In this document: positions 22,499 through 30,167 of the stretch, one piece after another
Layout of the letters: each line of letters starts with the position of its first letter
Numbering within the stretch: the first letter of the stretch is position 1
Origin: Oscillospiraceae bacterium
Lineage (GTDB): Bacteria > Bacillota > Clostridia > Oscillospirales > Ruminococcaceae
DNA: 37,517 nucleotides
Direction of reading: 5' to 3'
NCBI GenBank assembly: GCA_022791945.1
Contig: JAAVZY010000120.1
Span: 1-37,517, forward strand
Notes under the pieces: model-generated
The model's database searches: none
Seen by the model: the letters and a program-made list of their open reading frames with translations, nothing else
Told to the model about the DNA's origin: nothing
Program-made: the position numbers and the translations under genes

Positions 22499-23064
22499 AT
22501 ACGCCTAACAAGCTGACCATGCTGCGGGTCATGCTGGTTCCGGTGTTCCTGGTATTTTTGATGGTGAGCCGGATCCCTTATAACTTTTTGTATGCTCTGG
22601 CGATTTTCATTGCCGCCTCCCTGACAGATCTGCTGGACGGGTATCTGGCCCGCAAAAACAATCAGGTGACCACCTTCGGGAAGTTCCTGGATCCCCTGGC
22701 GGACAAGGTGCTGGTGCTGTCGGCGATGATCTGTTTTATCCAGCTGGAGCTGGCCAGCTCGGTGGCGGTGGTGATCGTCATCGCCCGGGAGTTCATGGTG
22801 ACCTCCCTGCGGCTGGTGGCAGTCTCCGGCTCCGGAAAGGTGATTCCGGCGGGATTCCTTGGCAAGCTGAAAACGGTGATCTCCATGGTGTCTGTGATCG
22901 GCATTTTGGTGCTTTCCGGGCTGGCGCAGATGATCTCTCTGCCCGCCGCAATTGATATTCCCGCCATCTCCCATGGGCTCATGTGGCTCTGCGCAGGAAT
23001 TACCCTGATTTCCGGCATCTGGTACGTGGTGCGAAACTGGGACAGCATCGGAACGATGAAGTAA
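22495..23064 (+). CDS. pgsA: CDP-diacylglycerol-glycerol-3-phosphate 3-phosphatidyltransferase
   Basis: The 189-residue polytopic membrane enzyme makes phosphatidylglycerophosphate from CDP-diacylglycerol and glycerol 3-phosphate. The CDP-alcohol phosphotransferase signature is intact: DLLDGYLARKNNQVTTFGKF followed by LDPLADK, matching DxxDGxxARxxxxxxxxGxxxDxxxD. About five to six membrane helices are visible. The start is TTG at 22495, overlapping the rimO TGA, with AAGGAG eight bases upstream, so translation should be coupled. Repeat copy G begins 27 bases after the stop. Confidence 0.93.
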   Translation: MNTPNKLTMLRVMLVPVFLVFLMVSRIPYNFLYALAIFIAASLTDLLDGYLARKNNQVTTFGKFLDPLADKVLVLSAMICFIQLELASSVAVVIVIAREFMVTSLRLVAVSGSGKVIPAGFLGKLKTVISMVSVIGILVLSGLAQMISLPAAIDIPAISHGLMWLCAGITLISGIWYVVRNWDSIGTMK

Positions 23065-23090
23065 CCCGGTTACCAGCTCAACCCCTGTTC

Positions 23091-23155
23091 AGAGTCTCTG
23101 CGTTTAGGGGAAGACCTCGAGGGCGCTGCCCTCGAGGCCTTGACCTTCGGCCGCG
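23091..23155. repeat. Palindromic repeat, minimal copy G
   Basis: The tip AGAGTCTCTGCG (23091-23102) is followed by GGGGAAGACCTCGAGGGC, loop, and GCCCTCGAGG (to 23138), then CCTTGACCTTCGGCCGCGCAG. It consists of one element end plus a vestige of the other. It probably acts as the pgsA terminator. Confidence 0.75.
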
Positions 23156-23204
23156 CAGAAATTTCGGGCGGGCGCCGGGTTCCGGCTGCGGAAAAGGTTG
23201 GCAC

Positions 23205-23233
23205 TTGTCCCCTGGGGGGATTTGCAGTATAAT
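23205..23233 (+). promoter_or_regulatory. Promoter of the arylacetate-CoA ligase gene
   Basis: TTGTCC (23205-23210) and TATAAT (23228-23233) are 17 bases apart, about 80 bases before the chosen start. Confidence 0.65.
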
Positions 23234-23313
23234 GGTGGAATTGGACGAACGTATTGCCCTCCGCGCAGATCATGCACAAAGAAAACTCAACCCAAAATGA
23301 GGTGGACAGCTTG

Positions 23314-24612
23314 ATGTTTCAAAAAGACCTGGAAACCATGCCCCGCAGGGAGCTGGAAGCCCTTCAGCTGGAACGGCTCAAATGGACCGTTGGCTTCTGC
23401 CGGGACAATATCCCCTTTTACCGGGAGCGGCTGGACAAGGCCGGGGTTACGCCGGAACGGCTCAAGGTACTCTCGGATATTCAGTACATACCCTTTACCA
23501 CCAAGGACGACATCCGGGACACCTACCCCTTCGGAATGTTCGGCAGGCCCCGGAAGGACATTGTCCGGATCCACGCCTCCTCCGGCACCACCGGAAAACC
23601 CACCGTGGTAGGCTATACCAAGCACGATCTGGAGATTTGGTCCGACTGCATCGCCCGGCTCTGCGCGGCGGTAGGGGTGACGGATGAGGACATGGTGCAG
23701 ATCTCCTTCGGCTATGGCTTGTTCACCGGGGCGCTGGGGCTCCATTACGGCCTGGAGAAGCTGGGGGCGGCAGTGGTGCCCGCCTCCTCCGGCAACACCC
23801 AGAAGCAGGTGATGCTCCTGAAGGACTTCGGCGTCACCGGCCTGGTGAGCACTCCCTCCTACGCGCTGTATATCGCCGAGGTGGCACGGGACATGGGCGT
23901 GGATCCGGAAAAGGATTTGCAGCTGCGGGTGGGCCTGTTCGGCTCCGAGGGCTGCACCCTGGAAATGCGGGACCAAATCGAGCGGGATCTGAGCCTGTTC
24001 GCCACGGACAACTACGGTATGTCCGAGCTGGGCGGCCCCGGCGTCTCCGGGGAATGCAGGTTCCGCCAGGGGCTTCATGTGAACGAGGATCACTACCTGC
24101 CGGAAATCATCGATCCCAAGACGGGAGAGGTGCTGCCCGCCGGGGAAGCCGGAGAGCTGGTGGTGACCACCCTTACCCGTGAAGGGATTCCCATGCTCCG
24201 CTACCGGACCAAGGACATCACCCGGCTGAACTATGAGCCCTGCGAATGCGGCCGCACCTTCTGCCGGATGGACAAGACCAGGGGCCGCACGGACGATATG
24301 CTGAAGATCCGGGGCGTCAACGTGTTCCCCTCCCAGATAGAGAGCGTCCTGGTGGGGATGGACAAAATCGGCCCCCACTACCAGCTCGTTGTCCGCCGGG
24401 AAGGCGTGATGGATACCCTGGAGGTGCGGGTAGAGCTCATCGACGGCTCCTTGCTGGAGGATTACAGCGGGCTGGAGCAGCTCCAGAAGCAGGTCCGCGC
24501 CAGCCTGAAAACCGTGCTGGGGATTGACTGCAGGGTTTCCCTGGCGGATCCCCGCTCTATCGAGCGCACCGCCGGCAAAGCCAAGCGAATCGTAGATCTC
24601 CGGAACCAGTAG
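23314..24612 (+). CDS. paaK: Phenylacetate-CoA ligase family protein
   Basis: The 432-residue adenylate-forming enzyme activates aryl acetates with ATP and CoA. PaaK features: IPFTTKDDIRDTYPFGMF, the AMP-binding P-loop HASSGTTGKPTVVGYT, DNYGMSELGGPGVSGEC, RYRTKDITRLNYEPC with CECGR, and the C-terminal lid KIRGVNVFPSQIESVL ending TAGKAKRIVDLR, with the catalytic lysine. I start at ATG 23314 (GAGGTGG eight bases upstream); ATG 23272 is an in-frame alternative without a clear site. It precedes iorAB and an ACT protein, the usual context for oxidation of phenylpyruvate or indolepyruvate to aryl acetate with ATP or thioester formation. Copy H separates it from iorA. Confidence 0.9.
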   Translation: MFQKDLETMPRRELEALQLERLKWTVGFCRDNIPFYRERLDKAGVTPERLKVLSDIQYIPFTTKDDIRDTYPFGMFGRPRKDIVRIHASSGTTGKPTVVGYTKHDLEIWSDCIARLCAAVGVTDEDMVQISFGYGLFTGALGLHYGLEKLGAAVVPASSGNTQKQVMLLKDFGVTGLVSTPSYALYIAEVARDMGVDPEKDLQLRVGLFGSEGCTLEMRDQIERDLSLFATDNYGMSELGGPGVSGECRFRQGLHVNEDHYLPEIIDPKTGEVLPAGEAGELVVTTLTREGIPMLRYRTKDITRLNYEPCECGRTFCRMDKTRGRTDDMLKIRGVNVFPSQIESVLVGMDKIGPHYQLVVRREGVMDTLEVRVELIDGSLLEDYSGLEQLQKQVRASLKTVLGIDCRVSLADPRSIERTAGKAKRIVDLRNQ

Positions 24613-24639
24613 GAGCCCATTTAATCTCCGGGTACGCCG

Positions 24640-24974
24640 AAGGGCAAGGCCGCGAGAGCTCTGCTCTCGCGCTCTCGCCAAGGGGATTAAATCCCCTTGG
24701 AACCCGTAATTTTTAAGGGCGGAAAAGGGGTGGGGGTCAGGTCTGTACAGACTTCCTCCCCTCTGCCACGCAGGCAGTCTGATTCACGCAGTACGCTTTT
24801 TTCGTAAAGAAAAAAGCGGAAAGGGTGAATCAAAGCCGCCTGCAGGGCAGAAAGCAGAAAGCCCGTACCAATCCAACAACAATGAAACTTCAAGTTTTTC
24901 GTCCACCTTTTTTCAAAAAGGCGGCAGGCGTTTGAGGGCGGAGCCCTCAAGGTCCTGACCTTACGCAGAGACTC
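24640..24974. repeat. Modular palindromic repeat, copy H (about 335 bp)
   Basis: The order is end hairpin GGCCGCGAGAGC/GCTCTCGCG, palindrome CCAAGGGGATT-A-AATCCCCTTGG (24678-24700), AAGGGCGGAAAAGGGGTGGG, GGTCTGTACAGACTT (24740-24754), TGCCACGCAGGCAGTCTGAT and T-run hairpin GCTTTTTTC-GTAAA-GAAAAAAGC (24795-24817). An unrelated-looking stretch then follows with CTTTTTTCAAAAAGGCGG, before end hairpin TTGAGGGC/GCCCTCAA, ACCTT and tip GCAGAGACTC (24965-24974). The two end hairpins differ in sequence but each is self-complementary. Confidence 0.75.
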
Positions 24975-25009
24975 AAGCGGCCGGGACGGCCGGGAAAGGG
25001 GAATGGCCA

Positions 25010-26776
25010 TTGAAAAAGCTGATGCTGGGGAATGAGGCGGTAGCCCGGGGCCTCTATGAGGCCGGATGCTGTCTGGCGTCCAGCTATCCGGGGACGCCCA
25101 GTACCGAAATAACGGAAGCTGCTGCCAAATACGACGACCTTTATTGTGAATGGGCACCCAACGAGAAGGTAGCCATGGAGGTGGCGCTGGGCGCCTCCAT
25201 CGGAGGGCGCAGGAGCTTCTGCGCCATGAAGCACGTGGGCCTGAACGTGGCGGCGGACCCGCTGTTCACCGCCTCCTACACAGGCGTCAACGCCGGTATA
25301 CTCATTGCCGTCGCGGACGATCCGGGGATGCACTCCTCCCAGAATGAGCAGGATTCCCGCCACTATGCCATCGCCGCCAAGATACCCATGCTGGAGCCCT
25401 CCGATTCCGCGGAATGCCGGGACTTCGCCAAGCTGGCCTACGAGCTGTCGGAGCAGTTCGATACCCCGGTGCTCCTGCGGCTGTCCACCCGCGTCTCCCA
25501 CTCCCAGAGCCTGGTGGAGGAGGGGGAGCGGGCAGTCCCGGAGCAGAAGCAATATGAGAAAAACGCTGCCAAATACGTTATGATGCCCGCCTTTGCCAAA
25601 CGGAAACACCCTGCGGTTGAGGAGCGCACCAGGGCCCTGGCGGCGTACGCTGAAGCCTCCCCCCTGAACCGGATGGAGCTGAACGATGCCAGGATCGGCG
25701 TGATCACCTCCGGCGCGGCCTATCAGTACGCCCGGGAGGCCTTGGGCGAAGGCGCCTCCTACCTGAAGCTGGGAATGGTGCATCCCCTGCCGGCCGGTCT
25801 GATTGCGGACTTTGCAGCCCGAGTGGATACCCTCTATGTCATCGAGGAGCTGGACGATGTGATCGAGAGCTTTGTCCGGAAGCTGGGCATTCAGTGCCGG
25901 GGCAAGGAGCTGTTCCCCCTCTGCGGGGAGCTCTCTCCCAATCTGGTGGCGGAAAAGCTTCTGGGACAGCGGCCGGAAACCATCTCCCTGGAGGAAGCGA
26001 TCCCTGTCCGCCCGCCGGTGATGTGCGCAGGCTGTCCCCACAGAGGGCTGTTCTACATACTGGCCAGGAATCACTGCATGGTGTCCGGGGACATCGGCTG
26101 CTATACCCTGGGAGCCGGCGCGCCTCTAAACGCCATGGATACCACCATCTGTATGGGCGCTTCCATTTCCGGGCTCCACGGCTTCAACAAGGTCTGCGGC
26201 CCGGAGAGCGAGCGCCGGAGCGTGGCGGTGATCGGGGATTCCACCTTCATGCACTCAGGCATGACCGGCCTGGCGAACGTGGCCTACAACGGCTCCAACT
26301 CCACGGTTATTATCCTGGATAACTCCATCACCGGCATGACCGGCCACCAGCAGAACCCCACCACCGGCTACAATATCAAGGGGGATCCCGCCTGCAAAAT
26401 CAGCCTGGAGAAGGTCTGCGAGGCCCTGGGCATCCGCCGGGTATCCGTTGTGGATCCCTATGACCTGAAGGCCGTGGAGGAGCGGCTGAAGGAGGAGCTG
26501 GCCGTGGAGGAGCCCTCCGTGATCATCTCCCGGAGGCCCTGCGCCCTGCTGAAGCACGTGAAGCACGGGGCCCCGCTGTCCATTGATCCGGAGCGGTGCC
26601 GGAGCTGCAGGGCCTGCATGAAAATCGGCTGTCCCGCCATCAGCATGAAGGCCCTGGCTGCGGGAGGAACACCCAAGGCAGTGATCGATCCCACCCAGTG
26701 CGTGGGCTGCGGCGTCTGCGGACAGCTCTGCGGCTTTGGGGCCGTCGGACAGCAGGAGGGGGGAAAAGCGGAATGA
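25010..26776 (+). CDS. iorA: Indolepyruvate:ferredoxin oxidoreductase, alpha subunit
   Basis: The 588-residue TPP- and iron-sulfur-dependent subunit oxidises aryl 2-keto acids (indolepyruvate, phenylpyruvate) to acyl-CoA plus CO2 with reduced ferredoxin. The N-terminal pyrimidine-binding domain is GNEAVARGLYEAG to SSYPGTPSTEITE. The TPP/Mg domain has MCAGCPHRGLFYILARNH and GDIGCYTLG...VAVIGDSTFMHSGMTGLAN. The C-terminus holds two ferredoxin clusters, CRSCRACMKIGC and CVGCGVCGQLC. The start is TTG 25010 after AAAGGGGA; the nearby ATG at 25003 is in another frame, and ATG 25022 would remove conserved residues. It overlaps iorB by ATGA. The low-potential ferredoxin produced can feed hydrogenase or Rnf. 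Confidence 0.95.
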   Translation: MKKLMLGNEAVARGLYEAGCCLASSYPGTPSTEITEAAAKYDDLYCEWAPNEKVAMEVALGASIGGRRSFCAMKHVGLNVAADPLFTASYTGVNAGILIAVADDPGMHSSQNEQDSRHYAIAAKIPMLEPSDSAECRDFAKLAYELSEQFDTPVLLRLSTRVSHSQSLVEEGERAVPEQKQYEKNAAKYVMMPAFAKRKHPAVEERTRALAAYAEASPLNRMELNDARIGVITSGAAYQYAREALGEGASYLKLGMVHPLPAGLIADFAARVDTLYVIEELDDVIESFVRKLGIQCRGKELFPLCGELSPNLVAEKLLGQRPETISLEEAIPVRPPVMCAGCPHRGLFYILARNHCMVSGDIGCYTLGAGAPLNAMDTTICMGASISGLHGFNKVCGPESERRSVAVIGDSTFMHSGMTGLANVAYNGSNSTVIILDNSITGMTGHQQNPTTGYNIKGDPACKISLEKVCEALGIRRVSVVDPYDLKAVEERLKEELAVEEPSVIISRRPCALLKHVKHGAPLSIDPERCRSCRACMKIGCPAISMKALAAGGTPKAVIDPTQCVGCGVCGQLCGFGAVGQQEGGKAE

Positions 26777-27372
26777 AGGACACGAAAAATACAAAAAGTA
26801 TTATGATTGTGGGCGTCGGGGGCCAGGGCACCCTGCTGGCCAGCCGGGTGCTGGGCCACGCCATCCTCCAGGGCGGCTATGACGTGAAGGTCAGCGAGGT
26901 TCACGGCATGAGCCAGCGGGGCGGCAGCGTTGTGACCTACGTGCGCTATGGGAAGCGGGTGGATTCCCCCACGGTGGATCAGGGGCAGGCGGATCTGCTG
27001 CTGGCCTTTGAGCAGCTGGAGGCTGCCCGGTGGCTTCCCTGGCTGAAGCCGGGGGGCAAGATTGTGGTCAGCACCCAGCGGATCGATCCCATGCCGGTGA
27101 TCACCGGCGCGGCGGCTTATCCAGAGGGACTGATAGAGAAGATCCGGGATAAGGGCGTGGAGGTGCTGCCTTTGGACGCGCTGTCCCTGGCGGCGGAGGC
27201 TGGTTCTCCGAAGGCGATCAATGTGGTGCTCATTGGTCTGCTTTCCCGGCAGATGGAATTCGCGCCGGAGGTCTGGGAGCGGGCCCTAGAGGAATGCGTG
27301 CCGCCGAAATTCCTGGAGATCAACCGGAAGGCGTTCGCCCTGGGGCGGGACGCCCTTCACCTTCAGCCGTAG
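26773..27372 (+). CDS. iorB: Indolepyruvate:ferredoxin oxidoreductase, beta subunit
   Basis: The 199-residue gamma-type domain of the 2-oxoacid oxidoreductase superfamily is the partner of IorA. Conserved blocks are IMIVGVGGQGTLLASRVLGH, VKVSEVHGMSQRGGSVVTYVR and SPKAINVVLIGLLSRQM. ATG 26773 overlaps the iorA stop (ATGA), with GGAGGGG upstream, so the subunits should be made in equal amounts. An ACT-domain gene follows 20 bases later. Confidence 0.94.
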   Translation: MKDTKNTKSIMIVGVGGQGTLLASRVLGHAILQGGYDVKVSEVHGMSQRGGSVVTYVRYGKRVDSPTVDQGQADLLLAFEQLEAARWLPWLKPGGKIVVSTQRIDPMPVITGAAAYPEGLIEKIRDKGVEVLPLDALSLAAEAGSPKAINVVLIGLLSRQMEFAPEVWERALEECVPPKFLEINRKAFALGRDALHLQP

Positions 27373-27392
27373 GGAAAGGAGCGGAGTTTGCC

Positions 27393-27827
27393 ATGAATAA
27401 CGGTATCCTGATCACTCAGCTTTCCATTTTTGTAGAGAACCAGAAGGGCCGGCTGGCCCTTCTGACCGAGCTTCTGCGGGACAACGGGATTGACATCCGG
27501 GCGGTTTCGGTAGCGGATACCCGGGAGTTTGGGATCCTGCGGCTGATTGTGGACGATCCCCGGAAGGCGGCTTCCGTGCTGAAGGAGGAGGGCTTCACGG
27601 TTTCCCTGACCAGCGTGCTGGGGGTAGGGATTGCGGATCGGCCGGGAGGGCTCTGCGAGGTCATGGAGCTGATGCGGGACAGCGGCATCAATGTGGATTA
27701 TATGTACGCCTATATCAGCCAGAGCCAGGAACGGGCCTATGTGATCCTGCGCGCCTCGGACAACGCCCAGGCCGCCCTCCTGCTGGCGGAAAAAGGCTTC
27801 GACCTGCTGGCGGACGCCCAGATCTGA
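27393..27827 (+). CDS. Tandem ACT-domain protein
   Basis: The 144-residue protein has two ACT folds: residues about 6-70 (LITQLSIFVENQKGRLALLT, NGIDIRAVSVAD, GILRLIVDDPRKA) and about 74-140 (VLGVGIADRPGGLCEVMELM, NVDYMYAYIS, AYVILRASDNAQAA). Stand-alone tandem ACT proteins bind amino acids and are regularly found next to iorAB and paaK-like genes, where they are thought to sense aromatic amino acids (inference from context). ATG 27393 has GGAG six bases upstream. It is last in the operon; copy I starts right after the stop. Confidence 0.88.
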   Translation: MNNGILITQLSIFVENQKGRLALLTELLRDNGIDIRAVSVADTREFGILRLIVDDPRKAASVLKEEGFTVSLTSVLGVGIADRPGGLCEVMELMRDSGINVDYMYAYISQSQERAYVILRASDNAQAALLLAEKGFDLLADAQI

Positions 27828-28235
27828 AGGGGAAGGGAAGGCCTTGAGGGCGCTGCCCTCAAGCTCCTGCCAAGGGGGGCTGGCCCCCCTTGGATTCCCA
27901 TCTTTTTTGGGGGTATGGGGAGCGGAATCCTGGTGCGGCGCAGGAATGCCCTGCACGCACAGGGGAGCTTTTTTCTTTACGAAAAAAGCGTCCTGCGGGA
28001 AGCAGACTGTCTGCGTGGCAGGGGGAAGGAAGTCTGTGCAGACTTGACCCCACCCCTTTTTCCGCCCTTAAACAAAGATGGGATTCCAAAGGGACGCGTC
28101 CACGATGCGCCGCTAGCGGCGCATCTCAGAATTCGGCTTCGCCGAATTCCTAGGTGCGTCGTGAAACGACGCACCGCGGAGCGCGAGGGCAGAGCCCTCG
28201 CGGCCTTGCCCTTCGGCGTTGGCAGGGACACACGG
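27828..28235. repeat. Modular palindromic repeat, copy I (about 400 bp)
   Basis: The order is GGGGAAGGGAAGGCC, end hairpin TTGAGGGC/GCCCTCAA, palindrome CCAAGGGGGGC-TG-GCCCCCCTTGG (27870-27893), GATTCCCATCTTTTTTGGGG, T-run hairpin GCTTTTTTC-TTTAC-GAAAAAAGC (27967-27989), AAGTCTGTGCAGACTT (28030-28045), GGACGCGTCC, GATGCGCCGC-TA-GCGGCGCATC (28104-28125), GAATTCGGC-TTC-GCCGAATTC (28129-28149), GGTGCGTCG-TGAAA-CGACGCACC (28153-28175) and end hairpin CGCGAGGGC/GCCCTCGCG, GGCCTTGCCC. It lacks the central segment and one T-run hairpin present in D and F. About 105 bp are identical to D. Confidence 0.85.
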
Positions 28236-28267
28236 TATTCAGAGGAGAATGAGGAGGGCAAATCGCC

Positions 28268-29128
28268 ATGATAAACGCACATGAACGATGTCTGATCGCG
28301 GTGGATCTGGACGACACGGCGCTGCAGGATCTGCGGGAGCTGAACCCGGTGACCCGGATGGTTCTGCGGAAAGCGGCTGCGGACGGTCACCGGGTCATGC
28401 TGGCCACTGCCCGCCCCTCCTGCATGACGATGGAGCACTACCAGGCCCTGGAGCTGGACACCCCCCTGTGCCTGAGCAACGGGGCGGACTATTTTCTTCC
28501 GGGGGATTCCTCCTTTCCTCCAGGGCGGGACTACATTCCCAGCGGACGTCTGAGGGAGATTCTGAGCCTCTGTCCCCAGCGGATTCTAAAGGGCGTTTGG
28601 GTGGAGAACGATGACGAGCTTCGGGTCAGCCGGGGCTGGATGGGGGAAGAGAGCTCCTATTTCCGGGAGATGTACAACCGGTCCCGGGTGCGGGCGCTCT
28701 GGCCGGAGAATCCCCCCGGGGAGGGGGCAGGCAGGCTGTTTCTCTGGGTGGAGGAAAGCCCGGAGGCGCCCTGGCTGCTGGCGCAGCTGCGGCTGTTCCC
28801 GGGAATTGAGGTAAAGAGCCGTCCCTGGCAGCAGGACAGCGGGGTGCGGATCTACAGTCTGGGCTCGGTGTTCGCCAACAAATGGTACTGCGTGGAAAAG
28901 ACAGCGGCTTATTACGGGATCCCGCCGGAGCGGATCATTGCCTTCGGGGATGCCCTCAACGATCTGCGGATGCTCCAGAATGCCGCCCAGGGCTTCGCTA
29001 TGTGCAACGGCGACGAGCAGGTCCGCCGGGTCAGCTCCCTGCGGGTCACCCGCTGGACCAACCAGGAGGGCGGCGTCGGCCGCGAGCTCAACGAGCTCCT
29101 GCATCTGGGGCTGGATCTGGAGGGGTAG
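28268..29128 (+). CDS. HAD-superfamily hydrolase, Cof-type phosphatase
   Basis: The 286-residue cytoplasmic phosphatase of HAD class IIB has motif I LIAVDLDDTAL with the nucleophile Asp, motif II TARP, a large Cof-type cap in the middle, and late motifs III/IV NKWYCVEKTAAYYGI and IIAFGDALNDLRMLQNA with its metal-binding Asp pair. Likely substrates are sugar phosphates or nucleotide cofactors, not predictable here. ATG 28268 has GAGGAGGG upstream. It is monocistronic between copies I and J. The last glycines (GGVGRELNELL) match the C-terminal pattern of this group. Confidence 0.88.
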   Translation: MINAHERCLIAVDLDDTALQDLRELNPVTRMVLRKAAADGHRVMLATARPSCMTMEHYQALELDTPLCLSNGADYFLPGDSSFPPGRDYIPSGRLREILSLCPQRILKGVWVENDDELRVSRGWMGEESSYFREMYNRSRVRALWPENPPGEGAGRLFLWVEESPEAPWLLAQLRLFPGIEVKSRPWQQDSGVRIYSLGSVFANKWYCVEKTAAYYGIPPERIIAFGDALNDLRMLQNAAQGFAMCNGDEQVRRVSSLRVTRWTNQEGGVGRELNELLHLGLDLEG

Positions 29129-29132
29129 CTGC

Positions 29133-29177
29133 AGGGGAAGGCCGTAAGACGCTGTCTCGCGCTCCGCGGCCTTCCCC
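29133..29177 (+). repeat. Palindromic repeat, minimal copy J
   Basis: GGGGAAGGCCG (29133) pairs with CGGCCTTCCCC (29167-29177), enclosing TAAGACGCTGTCTCGCGCTC. This is the element terminus reduced to one hairpin, four bases after the HAD stop codon. It is likely the terminator of that gene. Confidence 0.75.
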
Positions 29178-29184
29178 GTTGTAA

Positions 29185-29666
29185 CATCCCTCAGCCGCAC
29201 ATGGAGCCCCGGCGGGGCCAAAAACAAATTTTCTTGAGATGTAATGTATAAAGGGTGGTTTCACCAGACCGCTACATTACATTGACTGCGGTTCATTTGT
29301 GGCAGAATGGCACAGGCTGGAGAGGCGGTGATCGACCAGCAGGAGGGAACCGAAGCGGGAGCGTCCGGGGATGACCTGGGCGCTCCGTTCTCTTTATAGG
29401 CCCTCTGCTAAGAGCGCACTTACTCACCACCCGCAAGCGGGCGGCGGTACTGCCTGACGGCAGCCGTGTGCCCTCCAGGGGCGGCTCCCGCCGGACGTTC
29501 CTTTCCTGCCTAGTATGGACAGGCCAGCAGACGCCAACGGCGGCTTGTGCATCGGGCGGAGCTGCGCCGATGCACTGGGGACTTGGGGGCCGTCAGCCAT
29601 CAACAAGCACGCGCCGGGTATATACGGCGCATTGCTTGCTACTACTATCAACGCCTATAATGAGGG
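29185..29666. other. Structured non-coding stretch of unknown origin
   Basis: About 480 bases without a credible gene but full of self-complementary blocks: ATGTAATGTA/TACATTACAT (29239-29282) enclosing GGTG-GTTT-CACC; GGAGCG/CGCTCC (near 29370-29390); CCCGC-AA-GCGGG; CTGCC-TGA-GGCAG; and GCATCGG/CCGATGC (about 29549-29573). It differs in composition from the palindromic repeat family and borders the AT-rich mazG-like gene, so it may be the end of an integrated element or a structured RNA. Confidence 0.4.
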
Positions 29667-29695
29667 TTGAAAGTCGCTTGTGTTAGTGCTATACT
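29667..29695 (+). promoter_or_regulatory. Promoter of the MazG-like gene
   Basis: TTGAAA (29667-29672) and TATACT (29690-29695) have a 17-base spacer, 48 bases before the start codon. Confidence 0.65.
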
Positions 29696-29743
29696 TGGTT
29701 CGTGCTAATTCGACCAATCCCAGTTTGCGGAGGAAATTGTATT

Positions 29744-30091
29744 ATGGAAGTGACGATAGCGGAACTGGAAGCTTATTTATTTGACCATTACAGGAATGGT
29801 GGGAGCGACCAAAGTTTATTTATGAAACTCGTAGAAGAAATTGGTGAAGTGGCCGAAGTTCTAAATAAAAAAGCAGGAAGGAAAAAGCCGGATAGTAAGG
29901 ATTTACAAGCTCAACTGGGTAATGAACTGGCGGATGTGATACATTACGCTGTTGCCATTGCTGCACTAAATGGCCTTGATATAAATAAATTTATCATAGA
30001 AAAAGATAAGATAGCTTCTGTAAAATACAACCATAGAATAAATTTGGAACAGTTTACCATAGATAAGAGAAACGAGAAGTCAGATTGCTGA
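29744..30091 (+). CDS. MazG-like nucleotide pyrophosphohydrolase
   Basis: The 115-residue all-alpha NTP pyrophosphatase domain has the metal-binding pattern of the MazG superfamily: EEIGEVAE in the first helix pair (ExxE) and NELADVIHY in the second (ExxD). Such enzymes hydrolyse NTPs, often non-canonical ones, to NMP and pyrophosphate. Single-domain forms are frequent on phages and islands. Its low GC and lysine-rich composition differ sharply from the flanking genes and mark it as acquired. ATG 29744 has GGAGGAA eight bases upstream. It stands alone with its own promoter. Confidence 0.85.
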   Translation: MEVTIAELEAYLFDHYRNGGSDQSLFMKLVEEIGEVAEVLNKKAGRKKPDSKDLQAQLGNELADVIHYAVAIAALNGLDINKFIIEKDKIASVKYNHRINLEQFTIDKRNEKSDC

Positions 30092-30167
30092 ATTCCAGTT
30101 TAACGGGGCGCTTTCTCTTTTTGGGTGAAATCCCCCCTTGACAAATGCTCTCTTGGGAGATGATGAT

